The position numbers and the translations under genes are program-made. Below the pieces are notes generated by a model. It saw only the letters and a list, made by a program, of their open reading frames with translations, was not told the origin of the DNA and ran no database searches. 64,000 nt of DNA from Phytopythium helicoides. Its lineage: Eukaryota; Oomycota; Peronosporomycetes; Pythiales; Pythiaceae. Positions 33,138 through 43,933 of the stretch are shown in pieces; the first letter of the stretch is position 1, and every line of letters begins with the position of its first letter. The DNA lies in NCBI GenBank assembly GCA_024867545.1, contig JANFNE010000020.1:186001-250000 (forward strand), given 5' to 3'.

Positions 33138-34724
33138 TCAGCTCACGGTGCCTGTCTCGGAATCGTCGAAGACATCACAAGTGTCATTTTCGCTTGTGAC
33201 GTCACAGGCCGCGCCACTATATGCAGGATATGTTGTGGGAACGCGAACGTGATATCTCTCACTTGTCATGTGAGAGCAACCAGACCAATCGGACCAGTTT
33301 CCGAGAGTGCAGTCGATAGGATCACAGCTCTGCTGCTCCACAGTAGGTCCACATGCAGCGCCAGTGTTCTCCGGAAACACTAGCACGCGCTTTGTGCGAG
33401 TCTTCTCTCCAGTAGAGTAGTCGCAACCGCTCCAGTCACTCCAATCGCTCAACACGCAGTCGAGCGTGCAAGACGCCGTGTCGGTCAGGGAGTATGTGGT
33501 GCATGACTGTCCTCCGTACATGCCGTAGGTAAGAACACGACGCATCCGTGTCTTGAGATACGAAGTAGTGTTACAGCCGCCCCAGTCACTCCAGTCACTC
33601 ACAATACAGTCGATTGGATCGCACACAGCTTGGTCAGTCAAGTCAGGGCATTGGCGACCTCCATAGAGAGGGTGCACCTTGATCGTTCGGCTGCGAGTCT
33701 TGGAACCAGTAGCGTAATTGCATGCCGACCAAGGTCCCCAATCATTGACTTCGCAATCCTGGGTGGTGCAGTACTGCACTTCCTCAAGGTTGGGGCATTC
33801 TGTTCCTCCGTATTTGGCTAGGACAGTCACGTTCCGTGACCGGCGCGTGGCTCCGGTGTCGAGGTCACAGGCTGACCAGCTGGACCAATCGCTTACTTCG
33901 CAATTCACTGGATCGCAAGTTGGGGACTCTGTCAAATCGCCGCAACGAGCGCCATTGTACATCCATGGAGTGATGATGGTGCGATTGCGGAATTTGGTGC
34001 CTGTGACTTCGTTGCAGGGATACCAGTCGCTCCAGTCAGACATGACGCAGTCAACAGGTGGGCAAAACGCTTCTTCCGTCTCTGCTGGGCATGGTGTGCC
34101 GCCGTATCGAGGCTGGGTAGTAATGTTGAGGGACCGAGTCATTCTTCCGGTGACAATATCACACGCCGTCCACTCGCTCCACGGGCTAACCACACAGTCC
34201 ACTTTCGGGCAGTACGCGACCTGCTCGGAGTCACCGCATGCTTTACCACCATCGGCAGGGTTGACGAGGACTGTGCGGGTCGATGTCTTTTTGCCGTCAG
34301 CCTCAGCGCATGTCGACCAATCACTCCAACGAGACTGAACGCAGTTCACAGGCTTGCACTTGACGGACTCAGTCAGGGCTGGGCACGCGGCTCCACTGTA
34401 CTTGGGTTCCTGGGTCTTGGACCGTGTCCGCCACTTGTACCCATTGGCGTCACATGCTCCATACGCTGACCACGGACCAACGACACAGCTAATTGGTTTG
34501 CATTTGATGGAGTCTCTGAGAACTGGGCATGCCTTGCCTTTGCCTTTCGGTTGGACAGTCACAGTTCGAGTTCGCGTCTGGGTCATGGTCGACTCGTCAC
34601 ACGGGAGATAGGCACTCCAGGCACTCACGACACAGTCCACATTCACAGATACAACAGCGGCTTCGATCGAGTGCGTTGTCGAAACGATGACGGCAGCGGC
34701 GAGCAGCCACAACTTGGGCTTCAT
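33138..34724 (-). CDS. secreted protein with ten TSP1 repeats (cyst/zoospore adhesin type)
   Basis: Intronless, 528 residues. A signal peptide (MKPKLWLLAAAVIVSTTHS) is followed by ten thrombospondin type 1 repeats of about 50 residues, each opening with D/N/S-C-x-x-x-x-W-S-x-W/Y-x-x-C. Most contain the WSDWS-type tryptophan ladder and six cysteines. The tail is short and acidic, with no membrane anchor. The layout is a shorter version of the ventral-vesicle adhesive protein Vsv1 of Phytophthora, released by encysting zoospores to glue them to surfaces. That role is inferred from family. A smaller paralogue lies immediately upstream on the same strand. Confidence 0.9.
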   Translation of the reverse strand: MKPKLWLLAAAVIVSTTHSIEAAVVSVNVDCVVSAWSAYLPCDESTMTQTRTRTVTVQPKGKGKACPVLRDSIKCKPISCVVGPWSAYGACDANGYKWRTRSKTQEPKYSGAACPALTESVKCKPVNCVQSRWSDWSTCAEADGKKTSTRTVLVNPADGGKACGDSEQVAYCPKVDCVVSPWSEWTACDIVTGRMTRSLNITTQPRYGGTPCPAETEEAFCPPVDCVMSDWSDWYPCNEVTGTKFRNRTIITPWMYNGARCGDLTESPTCDPVNCEVSDWSSWSACDLDTGATRRSRNVTVLAKYGGTECPNLEEVQYCTTQDCEVNDWGPWSACNYATGSKTRSRTIKVHPLYGGRQCPDLTDQAVCDPIDCIVSDWSDWGGCNTTSYLKTRMRRVLTYGMYGGQSCTTYSLTDTASCTLDCVLSDWSDWSGCDYSTGEKTRTKRVLVFPENTGAACGPTVEQQSCDPIDCTLGNWSDWSGCSHMTSERYHVRVPTTYPAYSGAACDVTSENDTCDVFDDSETGTVS

Positions 34725-35206
34725 GGGCGGACGAGAGTCAGGAGCGTTCAGTATATCGTTGAGTTTTCAGCAGTGGGGCTTCTTAAGAAGTGCCAGTTTT
34801 GGAAACCCTGGCCATGCTGGACAGGTTGGGCTGGTCCTGCATCAAACACACTTTGCGGTTTATGGGATCGTCCTCGAGATCCGTAGCCTCGTGTGTGGAG
34901 GCAAGTGCAAAGAAGTGTTTGGAGGCTGAATAAGGACCCGTTGAAGAACTCAAAGCTCATCAAGCGATTGCACACACAGCACATCGTCCTCGGCCCGATC
35001 AGGAGCAAGTGACGCGGAGCACCCGCGTCTCAGCTGCGAGTACTGAAGTCTATTTTTGCTGCGTGGGTGGTTGTCTGAAGACGTGTGGTGTGTGAACTTT
35101 GAACTCAGAGGTCAAACAGCGTGAAGAACCCATGGGTTTGAAGCACGCTCAATATATTCGAGATTGTGAAGTGATAGTGCTCATCGTGAGCGATCGGATC
35201 ACTTTC
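34725..35206 (-). promoter_or_regulatory. upstream region of the ten-repeat TSP1 gene
   Basis: About 480 bases between two TSP1 genes in head-to-tail order. It should hold the promoter of the larger gene and the 3' end of the smaller one. No open frame with a domain and no clear initiator is seen. Confidence 0.4.
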
Positions 35207-35725
35207 TTAGTTTGCTGTTGAGATTGTCGCGAACTGCACGAGCTCAGGGCACTCTCTGCCCCCATCTCGCGGAGGCACGAGGACCGATCGCGTTGAAACG
35301 CGGGTCATTTCGCCGTCTGTTGCCACCGATTCGCTCCACCGCGACACGAGACAGTCGACGGGTTTGCATTTGACACTCTCCTCGAGCGATCCGCACTCGA
35401 CGCCTCCATACCTGGCTGGTCGTGCGATGTCTCTCGCCCGGGTCTTGTATCCGTTGGAGTCACAGCTGCCGAACTCGCCCCAATTGGTCACTGCACACGC
35501 AATTGAGCGGCACGGTACCGACTCGACGAGCGCTGGGCACGGCCTCCCGTACCCGCTGCTCTGCACCAGTACCTCTCTAAAGCGCGACTGCGTCATTGTT
35601 TCCTCGTCGCACCCGCTCAGGTCGCTCCAGCCGCTCACCACACAGTCGATATGCGCCATCGCGCTCGCCTGTGTTGCCATCGCCGCCAGTAGTCCACCCA
35701 GCAGCAGCAGCAGTCGTGCGTCCAT
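35207..35725 (-). CDS. short secreted TSP1-repeat paralogue (three repeats)
   Basis: Intronless, 172 residues, with signal peptide (MDARLLLLLGGLLAAMATQA) and three TSP1 repeats that follow the first three of the neighbouring gene (for example DSNGYKTRAR, ESVKCKPVDC). The third is degenerate: where a cysteine is expected after SRWS, the sequence reads SESVATDGEM. The protein then stops shortly after ECPELVQFA. The pair looks like a tandem duplication in which this copy was truncated or frameshifted at its 3' end. It may be a small functional protein or a decaying gene. Confidence 0.75.
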   Translation of the reverse strand: MDARLLLLLGGLLAAMATQASAMAHIDCVVSGWSDLSGCDEETMTQSRFREVLVQSSGYGRPCPALVESVPCRSIACAVTNWGEFGSCDSNGYKTRARDIARPARYGGVECGSLEESVKCKPVDCLVSRWSESVATDGEMTRVSTRSVLVPPRDGGRECPELVQFATISTAN

Positions 35726-35877
35726 TCTTTGGGAACGCGTCTCGAATGGAAGTGCGCACGCGCCATGTTGAAGCTATTTGAGGAGATGGCTACCTTTTAG
35801 GAGCGTGTATCCGCTCACTGTCAGTTAAGTGTTGATTTACCCGAATCGCCTTTCGCGCCAAAAAGCTTCCAGACGCC

Positions 35878-38212
35878 ATGGTGACGGTGGTGGCTGCAGC
35901 GCGGCCGCGGCCGCCGCCCATGGAGGTGGTGATCGACGGCGACTCGACGGAGGACGAGGACGACGTGGCGGAGGTCGTGGCGCCTCCGTCGCGCAAGCGC
36001 AAGCGCGCGTCGCTGATCGCGGACGAGGAGGACGAGGGCGAGGTGCGCGCCAGCCAGAGCGCGCTGAGCATCGCGGCGGTCGAGCGGGAGCAGAAGCAGG
36101 ACGAGAACAGCGAAGAGGACGGGGAAGATGAGGAGGACGAGGTGGAGATCGTGCCCCCGCCGGGGTCTGGAGGGAAATCGCGGCGGTTGACCATCATGGA
36201 GAGCGACGAGGAGGGGGAGCAGCCGAAGAGGACGAGGGCTTCTCCGCGAGGCGTGAACGGGACCGACGACCGACGCAGCAGCGCGACGCCTACGACGCAG
36301 GGAGTGCAGACGCAGCGGTCAACGTCGTCGACGAGAAGGAGCTCACGTATCGAGAAGCGGCAGAAGGAGAAGGAGCTGCTCAACAGCGTCACGCGGAGGT
36401 TGGACTACCCCGTGCTGGACAACTGCCTTGACATTGTGGGGCGCTCTGGACGTGCTGATGACGCAAAGGAGGAGGATGATCCGGATTACCAAGAGGAGGA
36501 GGAAAATGAAGACGATGACGACTTCGAGGTGCAGGAAGAGAGCTATCAACGACCCAAGAAACGCCAGCGCCGTGAGGTTGAGCGCGAGGTGCTGCATGCA
36601 GACGGAGGCGAGGACTTAGATGAGTTTATCGTCGGCGACGATGAGATCGAGTACATGGACGATGACGAGAATGGTGTGATCAGCGTGGACTCAGAGAGCG
36701 AAGGCGAGTTTGACGCTCAGGAGGAGCTGGACGCCATGCGTGCAGCTCGCTCGCGCGAAACTAATGAGTGGTTCGCTATCTACCTCGCTTACCTGGAAGA
36801 CAGCATGGAGGACCCGCATCTAGATGCCAAGCTACGTCGCTCCAAGAAGTTGCAGCACCGCTTGTACCAAGAAGCCATCCGTCATGTACGTGTCCGGGAT
36901 TAAAGTAGAAGCGATGCTGCTCACTTGAGTGCCCTGACCTTAGCTTAACCTGATTGGTACAGATTGAACGCCAGATTTGTTCGCGGCGGGACACGATTCG
37001 ATCTAATACCGTATGGCCCGAGGATCTGGTGGATGCGCTGCTGCACTGCTCGTACGTGCGCTGGGAGCATATCGATGCGACACAAGAATGCCAGGCATGC
37101 AACCGCAGTGGACACTATGCCACTTATCGCGTGTATTTCAGTGGCATCGCGTGCGATGCGTCTGTGCTGTATCGAGAGAACTGGATGCAGAGGTAACTTT
37201 GTATGCGTTGTGTCTCTGGTATGTGCGGTCGTCTAACTTGTACATACATTGTGTTTAGTCTTCGAGAGGCAATAAGCGAGGCAGAGCCGTATCACGCTGT
37301 TTTCGACATGGGCAGTACGTGCCACTCGGTACGTCCATTAGATGGAGTTGCTTTCAAACGTCACCCATGTTCACTCATGTTTTTGCGTGCTCATGTGATC
37401 AGCGAACTATTGCGTACTGGCAATTGTTGCATGCCAAGCAGATGTGGTGTGCTATCGTGGATGCCAAACGACAGCCTTTTGCTGATGGTCGACGGCGGAT
37501 CTACGACGCAGAGCGAGACGAGTTTTTCAAAAAGGAGTACGGGCGGTTCAAGCGCTTGATCGGGCTTGTGGACAGATTCTCAACCGAGGCTCGACAAAGC
37601 GCTTTCCACATGGGGAATGTTTGGAAGAATGTTTCATATCGGCATATGCAGAGCGAATTTTTGCCTCGGCCAGGACATAAAGGAGCGGCTTCAAATGAGA
37701 ACCGCCGCGGAACTCTCGACTCTCTCGTCAGTGAGAGCGATGACGACGAAGACGACGAAGAAGCGGCAATGGAAGTGGAGGAAGCAGCAAAAGCATCTCG
37801 TCGGGCGTCTTTGGCAGCAGATAGCGACGAAGAAAAAGCTCCAACGCCAATCGCAAAAGCCGCCAAGTCTCCGAATTCTGTGCGTAAATCCCCAGTCTCG
37901 ACAGCTACACAAACAGCATCACCAGAACTCCAGGCTCACGAAGAAGAGGAGAAGTCTGTCGAAGCAAAAGCTGAGCCGCACAATCATGACGATCTTGTGT
38001 GCCTTGTGTGCCATAAGAACGCAAGAAACGCAGTGGTGGCCCACGGACTGTACGTCCATTATTACTGCTGCTACGGATGTGCCAAAAAGCAAAACCAGGA
38101 GAAAACAGGGTGTTTGGTGTGCCAACGACCCATTGACCGCGTGATGCGAATGCTGCCGGTATCGAAAGAAATGCGTGAAGCGATTGCAAAGGAAGGCGCA
38201 AGTAAGCCGTGA
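35878..38212 (+). CDS. acidic nuclear protein with DUF4211-like domain and C-terminal RING finger
   Basis: Exons 35878-36885, 36963-37192, 37259-37328 and 37403-38212 join in frame to 705 residues. The first 300 residues are highly acidic with basic nuclear-localisation-like patches (SRKRKRAS, RPKKRQRR). Residues about 300-480 (NEWFAIYLAYLEDSM, TVWPEDLVDALLHCSYVRWE, CQACNRSGHYATYRVYFSG) match my memory of DUF4211, found in chromatin-associated eukaryotic proteins. A second acidic stretch follows. The end holds a C4HC3/C3HC4-like RING: CLVCHKNARNAVVAHGLYVH, YYCCYGCAKK and CLVCQRPIDRVMRM, like MDM2-type RINGs. A nuclear E3 ubiquitin ligase role is inferred. No frame breaks. Confidence 0.75.
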
Positions 38213-38304
38213 ATGTGAGTTACAATTGTCGGTTTGTTGAATGAATGAAGGCGAGTGCTAGCAATCTAGCCCGCATTGCGGTATCATGTACATATCCCAT
38301 GACT

Positions 38305-39975
38305 TTAGAACTCGGCGACGCCCGGCGTGTCGTTGCTGGTGGACCACCGAAGTGGGTATCCGCTTTCTTCGAGCCTAGCCTTCAGCTCGAGCGCGTGCTC
38401 GTACGATTGAGTCTCAACCACGCATCGGACTGCCACATGCGAGACGCTCGCGTGCACCCATGCGCGCTCGTGGTAGATATCCTTGACGCTGGCACCACAG
38501 TTCCACAGCAGGGTCGTGAACTGAGCAATTCCGCCGGGGCGATCGCTGACAGTCGCGACGAAGCGAACAAGACGGCCATCGGCAGCAAGACCGCGCTCAA
38601 TCACGCGGCCGAGCACTGGCGTGTCGATGTTGCCACCGCAAAGGGGAAGAATGACACGCTTACCCTTGAGCTCCGGCAACTTTTCGTCAATGAGCGCAGC
38701 CAGCGAGCACGCGCCTCCACCTTCGACCACGATTTTCTCCTGCTCCACGAGACGAAGCACGCTGAGAGCGATGGCGCGCTCGGAGACCGTGACGACCTTG
38801 TCAACATACTTGCGGGCAATCTGGAACGCGTTCGATCCCACTTGAGGCACAGCCAGACCATCGGCAAGGGTAGGAGAAGTCGGGACATGCACAGGCTCTC
38901 CAGCCTGCAGAGCCCCCGTGAAGCTAGCGCAGAGTTCTGGCTCGACGCCCTGTAGTTGGAAGCAACCGAGATATGGTTAGCTTGCCAAGTATGTGAACAT
39001 CCAAGCGAATAAACGTACAATGACTTGCACGTTGGGAGCAAGCGTCTTGACAGCGAGAGCGATACCTGCGATGAGGCCGCCACCGCCAACCGGCACAATG
39101 ATAGCTTCAACATCAGGAACCTGTCAAGGCAAAACTGTGAGCTTACGATAATTCTAAAAATGCAGTCGTCAATCAATGCGAACCTGGTTCAGCATCTCGA
39201 TGGCCATGGTACCGGCACCAGCAATGATGTTGGGGTGGTCAAATCCATTGATGTACACCTAGGCTCTGCACCGAAGACGTCGTCAACACAACCACTGTCC
39301 AGAGCTATTGGCTGCAAGAACAACACACGAACCTCATCTCGGGCGAACTCATCCGCCTTTTCACGAGCCTCCAGGATGTGCGCACCGTGCAGCACAACGC
39401 GCGCGCCGAGGTCTTGGCACATGGTGATCTTGGTGAGCGGCGCAATGTGGGGCATGACGCACGTCACGGGGATCCCAAGCTGCTTGCCATGGTAGGCAAG
39501 TGCGAGCGCGTGGTTTCCCGCTGACGCAGCCACGACGCCATTCTTCTTCTCCTCGGGCGACAGCAGCAGCAGTGCATTGCGCGCGCCGCGCTCCTTGAAG
39601 CTGCCCGTCATCTGTCGGTAGTCCTTCTTCAGGAACAGCTCGATACCCATGCGCTTGGACAGCAACGGCGAGTGCTGGCACGACGTCTCCACGATGCCTG
39701 TCCTCCACTCCCGTCAGTCGTCGGGATCCCTTCAACATGGACGGATGGTTCTACTCACCCTTGCGGATGCGATAGCTCGCCGTGCTCACGTCCTCGAACG
39801 TGACCGGCAGCTCTGCAGTAGACAACCACGCGCCATCCATATCAGCAACGCCAGCGAAGAGCTACGAGCCGCGGATCTCCCCCTCACCACTCTCGACCGC
39901 CGTGGACAGCGCGCGAGCCGCGAGCGCCGCCCGCCGCGCGGCTGCAGCTCCAGAAACCAGCGACCGGCGCAGCAT
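38305..39975 (-). CDS. threonine deaminase (threonine ammonia-lyase), mitochondrial
   Basis: Six exons (39975-39888, 39812-39759, 39697-39333, 39258-39184, 39120-39019, 38949-38305) give 442 residues with all frames kept. The first exon encodes a basic, Ala/Arg-rich mitochondrial presequence ([18 protein letters not shown]). The PLP lysine lies in GSFKERGA (about residue 82) and the phosphate loop is [12 protein letters not shown]. The C-terminus has one ACT-like regulatory domain ([20 protein letters not shown]). The enzyme converts threonine to 2-oxobutanoate and ammonia, the first step to isoleucine. A single ACT-like domain resembles bacterial TdcB/IlvA short forms, not the two-domain plant and yeast enzyme, so feedback control may differ. 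Confidence 0.92.
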
Positions 39976-40261
39976 TTCGGCTCAGCTCTGGGGCTTCGGG
40001 GGCTCGGAGGGCTTCAAGGCTGGAGCTGGACGCGCGCAGAGCCCGAAGCGGAAGTGGGGCGGCCCCTCCGTCGGCCGCTGCGACCGCTCTGCATCCAATC
40101 CGCGTCTCATTAGGAAGTCTAATCCGTGACGCGGAAGGCACTGGAACAAAGTATGGGACCCGAGAAAGTGCAACGTCAACATGGCCAAAGCTGGGGCGGC
40201 GTGTTACATGAATGCGAAGAGCGCGTAACCTACGGCGTAACCTGATCTGGTGGCCGCCACG

Positions 40262-42193
40262 TCAGGGCAAGTTGAAGCAGTCGAGGCAGTAGGACCGCGG
40301 CGAGGCCTCGAGCGCCGCGCTGCACGCGGAGTCGGCGAGTCCTCGAACTGTTTCGCCGTATTCTCGCAGCAGAAACTCCAGGATCTCGCAGTGGCCGGCG
40401 GCCACGGCCTTGGCGAGTCCGTCTGTCAGCGGCAGTGAAATGCGGCCGGACCGGTGGAAGTCGAGGACGAGGTCGAAGTCGCCGTAGAGGAACGCGTGCT
40501 CGACGGCAGGGTCGATCTCGATCTCTGGCTTGTGCGCAACGATCCATTGGACCACTCTCTTGCGCGAGTTGCGCGTTGCGAGCATGAGGTGAGCGGGCAG
40601 AACTTCACACAGCCCGCTTGCGTCGAGCCACCGGACGACTTGTAGGTGCCCATTTGAGACTGCGCGCGTCATTGCGCGGTCCGTGCAACGCTCCTGCCGG
40701 TTCGCAAACAGCCATTTGACGACGTGCAGATGCCCGTTCGCAGCCGCGTTGTCCATTGCGTCGGTAGTACAGCCTTCCTTTCGGTGCCTGTGCAGCCACT
40801 TGACCATGTCAAGGTGCCCGTTCTCGGCAGCTTTGTTCATGGCGGCCTTTGAACAACCTTCCCGACGATATACCTGGAGCCAACGTACGACATCCACATG
40901 ATTTTCTGCGGCTGCCCAATCCATCGCCTTGGACGAACAAGCACCTTTGGGGTGCTGCTGCTGCACCCATTCTATGATGTCCAGCCTCCCGATCCGCGCT
41001 GCTCCATCCATCGCACAACCTCCCTTCATCTTTGTGCCAGACACCCATTTGACAACCTCGAGGTGACCATGAAGCGCGGCATGATACATGCCGCCGGTAG
41101 ACCGCGGACAGGTCCATCGACCGTACAGGTACTTAACTATTTCAAGATCTCCCTTCGCTGCAGCATCCCCAACAAGCCGCGAGTAGCACCTGTCTTCTGT
41201 GTCTTTGTCAAAAATCCAATTCTCCAGAGTCCACTTGATAATCTCCCACGATCCAAAGTGTGCTTTAGCGCGAATCGCACCCATGATTTCGTTCGAGCGA
41301 GCGACCTGCCAGGCTTCCGTTGTGCGGAGCCATTGCGCCACCTCGAGGTGCCCGCACTTGATAGCTGTAGTGAGGCAATGTGCGGGGACTCGACATCTGT
41401 TTCGAGCATAAAGATTTTGGAGCTCTTGCAGATTTCCTCTCTCTGCTGCTCTGATCATCAAGTCCGGGAAATGAGTGTGACTACAGCAGACACTCAGCTT
41501 GGAGAGCCAAGTCATTGCCTTCGTGATTTCGGCGAGCGGTGTTAGTGATGCCAAAACTCCCTTTCCTGGGGTTTCCGAGTTAAGGTTCCGAAGCAGCCAC
41601 TCAACAACTTGAGAACGCCCATGCTTGACGGCTGTCTGCAGCTCGTTGTAGTGCCACGCCACCCGCTCGGTGTGATGCTCGTAAAGCCATTGCAGAATAT
41701 CTAGCCGACCCCAACGAGCAGCTTCCTCAATAGGCTGTCGAATTCGCCCAGACGGAAGGTAGACTTCGACGAGCCATTGTGCCATTGGTAAGTTTCCTTC
41801 TCTAGCAGCGACTACGAGGGCGTCCGTAAAGTATTTGTGCTTGTGCAGCGGGTCCAAATCATCAGGCTCGATGGCGACGACACGCTTCAGCCAGTAAGGC
41901 ACTTTTTTAGGATTCGCATAGATCATTGACGAGCAGGCTGCCGGGATCCTCCAGTGACGAGCAACGCCGATACAGCTCTCGATGATATCGATCACAACGT
42001 CGATTTCCTCTAGGCGCGGCTTGACGTAGCGACAGACTAGAGGTGTAGCTCCCGCTACTCGTCTCGATTGAGGCTCAGAACACTTGAGTCTAGACGAAGA
42101 GCCAATATCGGACTCCCCAGGTTTGTCTCTCGCATGGAGCTGCTTACCAGCCCCAGGGAGAAACCCTTGCACGCAGCTAATCGCGACTCCCAT
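40262..42193 (-). CDS. ankyrin-repeat protein of the oomycete W-L type
   Basis: One intronless frame, about 643 residues if started at ATG 42193. More than ten ankyrin repeats of the form A..NGHL.VVKWL..... fill most of the protein (AAENGHLDMVKWLHRHRKEG, AAANGHLHVVKWLFANRQER). The Trp-Leu at the second-helix end is typical of large oomycete and giant-virus ankyrin families. The frame is open further upstream to an ATG at 42355, inside the end of the methyltransferase gene, but that extension is a low-complexity Ala-Phe run from a DNA repeat. I therefore prefer the downstream start. No catalytic domain; likely a protein-interaction scaffold. Confidence 0.8.
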   Translation of the reverse strand: MGVAISCVQGFLPGAGKQLHARDKPGESDIGSSSRLKCSEPQSRRVAGATPLVCRYVKPRLEEIDVVIDIIESCIGVARHWRIPAACSSMIYANPKKVPYWLKRVVAIEPDDLDPLHKHKYFTDALVVAAREGNLPMAQWLVEVYLPSGRIRQPIEEAARWGRLDILQWLYEHHTERVAWHYNELQTAVKHGRSQVVEWLLRNLNSETPGKGVLASLTPLAEITKAMTWLSKLSVCCSHTHFPDLMIRAAERGNLQELQNLYARNRCRVPAHCLTTAIKCGHLEVAQWLRTTEAWQVARSNEIMGAIRAKAHFGSWEIIKWTLENWIFDKDTEDRCYSRLVGDAAAKGDLEIVKYLYGRWTCPRSTGGMYHAALHGHLEVVKWVSGTKMKGGCAMDGAARIGRLDIIEWVQQQHPKGACSSKAMDWAAAENHVDVVRWLQVYRREGCSKAAMNKAAENGHLDMVKWLHRHRKEGCTTDAMDNAAANGHLHVVKWLFANRQERCTDRAMTRAVSNGHLQVVRWLDASGLCEVLPAHLMLATRNSRKRVVQWIVAHKPEIEIDPAVEHAFLYGDFDLVLDFHRSGRISLPLTDGLAKAVAAGHCEILEFLLREYGETVRGLADSACSAALEASPRSYCLDCFNLP

Positions 42194-42261
42194 GGCTGCT
42201 TGGAACCACCACGCTCGCCAACGGCGAAATGTCGGTGTATGAGACGAGGAGAAGCTTTTTT

Positions 42262-42340
42262 CTCCGGCAAAGGCAAAGGCAAAGGCAAAGGCAACGATAA
42301 AGGCAACGATAAAGGCAAAGATAAAGGCGAAGACATAGGC
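42262..42340 (+). repeat. AAAGGC hexanucleotide repeat with variants
   Basis: About thirteen 6-bp units of GGCAAA and variants (GGCAAC GATAAA, GGCGAA GACATA), just after the 3' end of the methyltransferase gene (on its strand) and upstream of the preferred ankyrin start. On the minus strand it reads (TTTGCC)n and would encode alternating Ala-Phe. Confidence 0.85.
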
Positions 42341-42344
42341 AAGT

Positions 42345-43933
42345 CTATTGATCATAAGCAAACAGGTACAGCACCTGGTTTCGGCCGGCAAAGGGCAAGA
42401 ATGCCTTCTGTATATGTGGGTGCTTGGCTGCCAAATACTCGACAAACGCCTCGTACGTCTCGACACGGTTGCCGTCTGGTCCAAGGCGATCCGGAAATGT
42501 TCGACTCATGACGCAGCATGGCACGATTGCGAACGGTATACGGAGCTCAAGCGCCGTGTCGACGATGGCCTCGGTTGCCTCATCCGGGTGCATCCCGACG
42601 AACAGGGAGCAGTTCCGCAAAAACGAAGCGTTGGCTACGATAGCTTGGGCATCCATACAGCACATCAACTGTGCACACACATCTCGGCCATAGTCGCGCT
42701 TGGACTCTTGGATGATGCGGCGGCTTCGTTTACTTAGCTTCATGGGGCGCTGAACCATTTCCATCGCATTTCGTTTTAGTTCACCTTGATATCACCCCTG
42801 TGTATCCAAGCAATTTTGTCCTTACCGGGTCGATGAGGGTCGTGGGGATGCCACGAAGATTCCACAACTCGATCGGAATGTCGCCTTTACCGCCCGCAAT
42901 ATCCAGGACGCCCTCACCAGCACGCAACTTGCTCTCACCGAGGTTTTCAATTAGCCAGTCGCACAAGATGCGAGCCCGATGAGCTTTTCCAGCTTTAGAG
43001 TGAGGATCCACCTCGTCATCTCCGGCAATTCGACTAGCTGCGGCTCGCTGGGCCGTCCGCACCTCCAGCCATCTTTGGCGATTGAGTGCAAAGTCGGCGG
43101 GGTCTCCGTGCCAGAAGTGGCACTGAGCACCACGACGGCAATTGACACCGCCTGCACCCTGAGAAATAGTACTTGCACGCGTTGAAGCCGTCGATGACGA
43201 CCATGTTGGTGTACTTGGGTGCAGACTGAGCACGCTCACTAGGCTCTCCAGTCGTTGCAGCCGCCCGCGAGGACGGCGCTAGGGTAAGCGAGCCCAGACT
43301 GGACGCCTCCGCAGCATCGCTAGGCTTATCGACTTGCGTTGGATGGTCCAAGAAGGCGCCGGAATTGTGGTCCGACCACCGCTGCTCGACCCGAATCGAG
43401 TGCAGCAATACCGAGCAGGAAAAGGATCGGCTGGTCTTCCTCACCCACCACCGCCGGATCTTGCTGCGTGTGGTGCTGCTGCTTCCGCTGCAGCACGCCG
43501 TGGGCAGTGACAGTGTCACCCAGATGCACATCCCAGTTGATCTGTCGGATCCCGTCGAAGTCGAGCACGCCCTCCTGCGCGCGGATCATGACCTCGAGCA
43601 GCTCTACTCTCTCTCTCTCCGGTGTTAGCCTCTCCAGTAGTAGTTCAAGCACGCCCAGCACCGCGCGCACCTCCGTCCTGCAGCCTGATGTCGCTGAACA
43701 CGAGTCCCTTGCTGCATGCAACAGATCCATGCGTCAATCCCGGATGGCTACAGTGCACCGCTTCCCCAGCGATCAACGCACGACAGCTTGCGCCTGCGCA
43801 CGAACTGGCCCCTCACGACGACGCGCGCGCCTTGGGCCCCCGCCGCGAGTCGCTCGCGCGCCAGTCGCTCGAGCGGCGCCATCGCCACGACGGCGTCGCC
43901 GTCGCCCGCCGCATCCTCTGGGCTGGATGCCAT
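42345..43933 (-). CDS. OB-fold/CCCH zinc-finger class I SAM methyltransferase
   Basis: Read from ATG 43933 down, with short introns and some frame breaks. The N-terminus (VVVRGQFVRRRKLS, VFSDIRLQDGG, then VHLGDTVTAHGVLQRK) looks like a nucleic-acid-binding OB fold of the aminoacyl-tRNA synthetase type. A CCCH finger follows (ACKYYFSG, then GVNCRRGAQCHFWHG; one extra G in the GGG near 43155). The catalytic part has motif I VLDIAGGKGDIPIEL, and later MHPDEATEAIVDTALE and FAIVPCCVMSRTFP. A clear intron separates LIDP (to 42826) from RPMKLSKRSRR (from 42749). Domain order implies an RNA-modifying enzyme, but the target is unknown. The stop at 42345-42347 overlaps the extended ankyrin frame. Confidence 0.7.

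Noticed and set aside
42262..42355. A real N-terminal transmembrane helix on the ankyrin protein
   Set aside because: The alternating Ala-Phe run is a translation of the hexanucleotide repeat and overlaps another gene; a downstream ATG is adequate.
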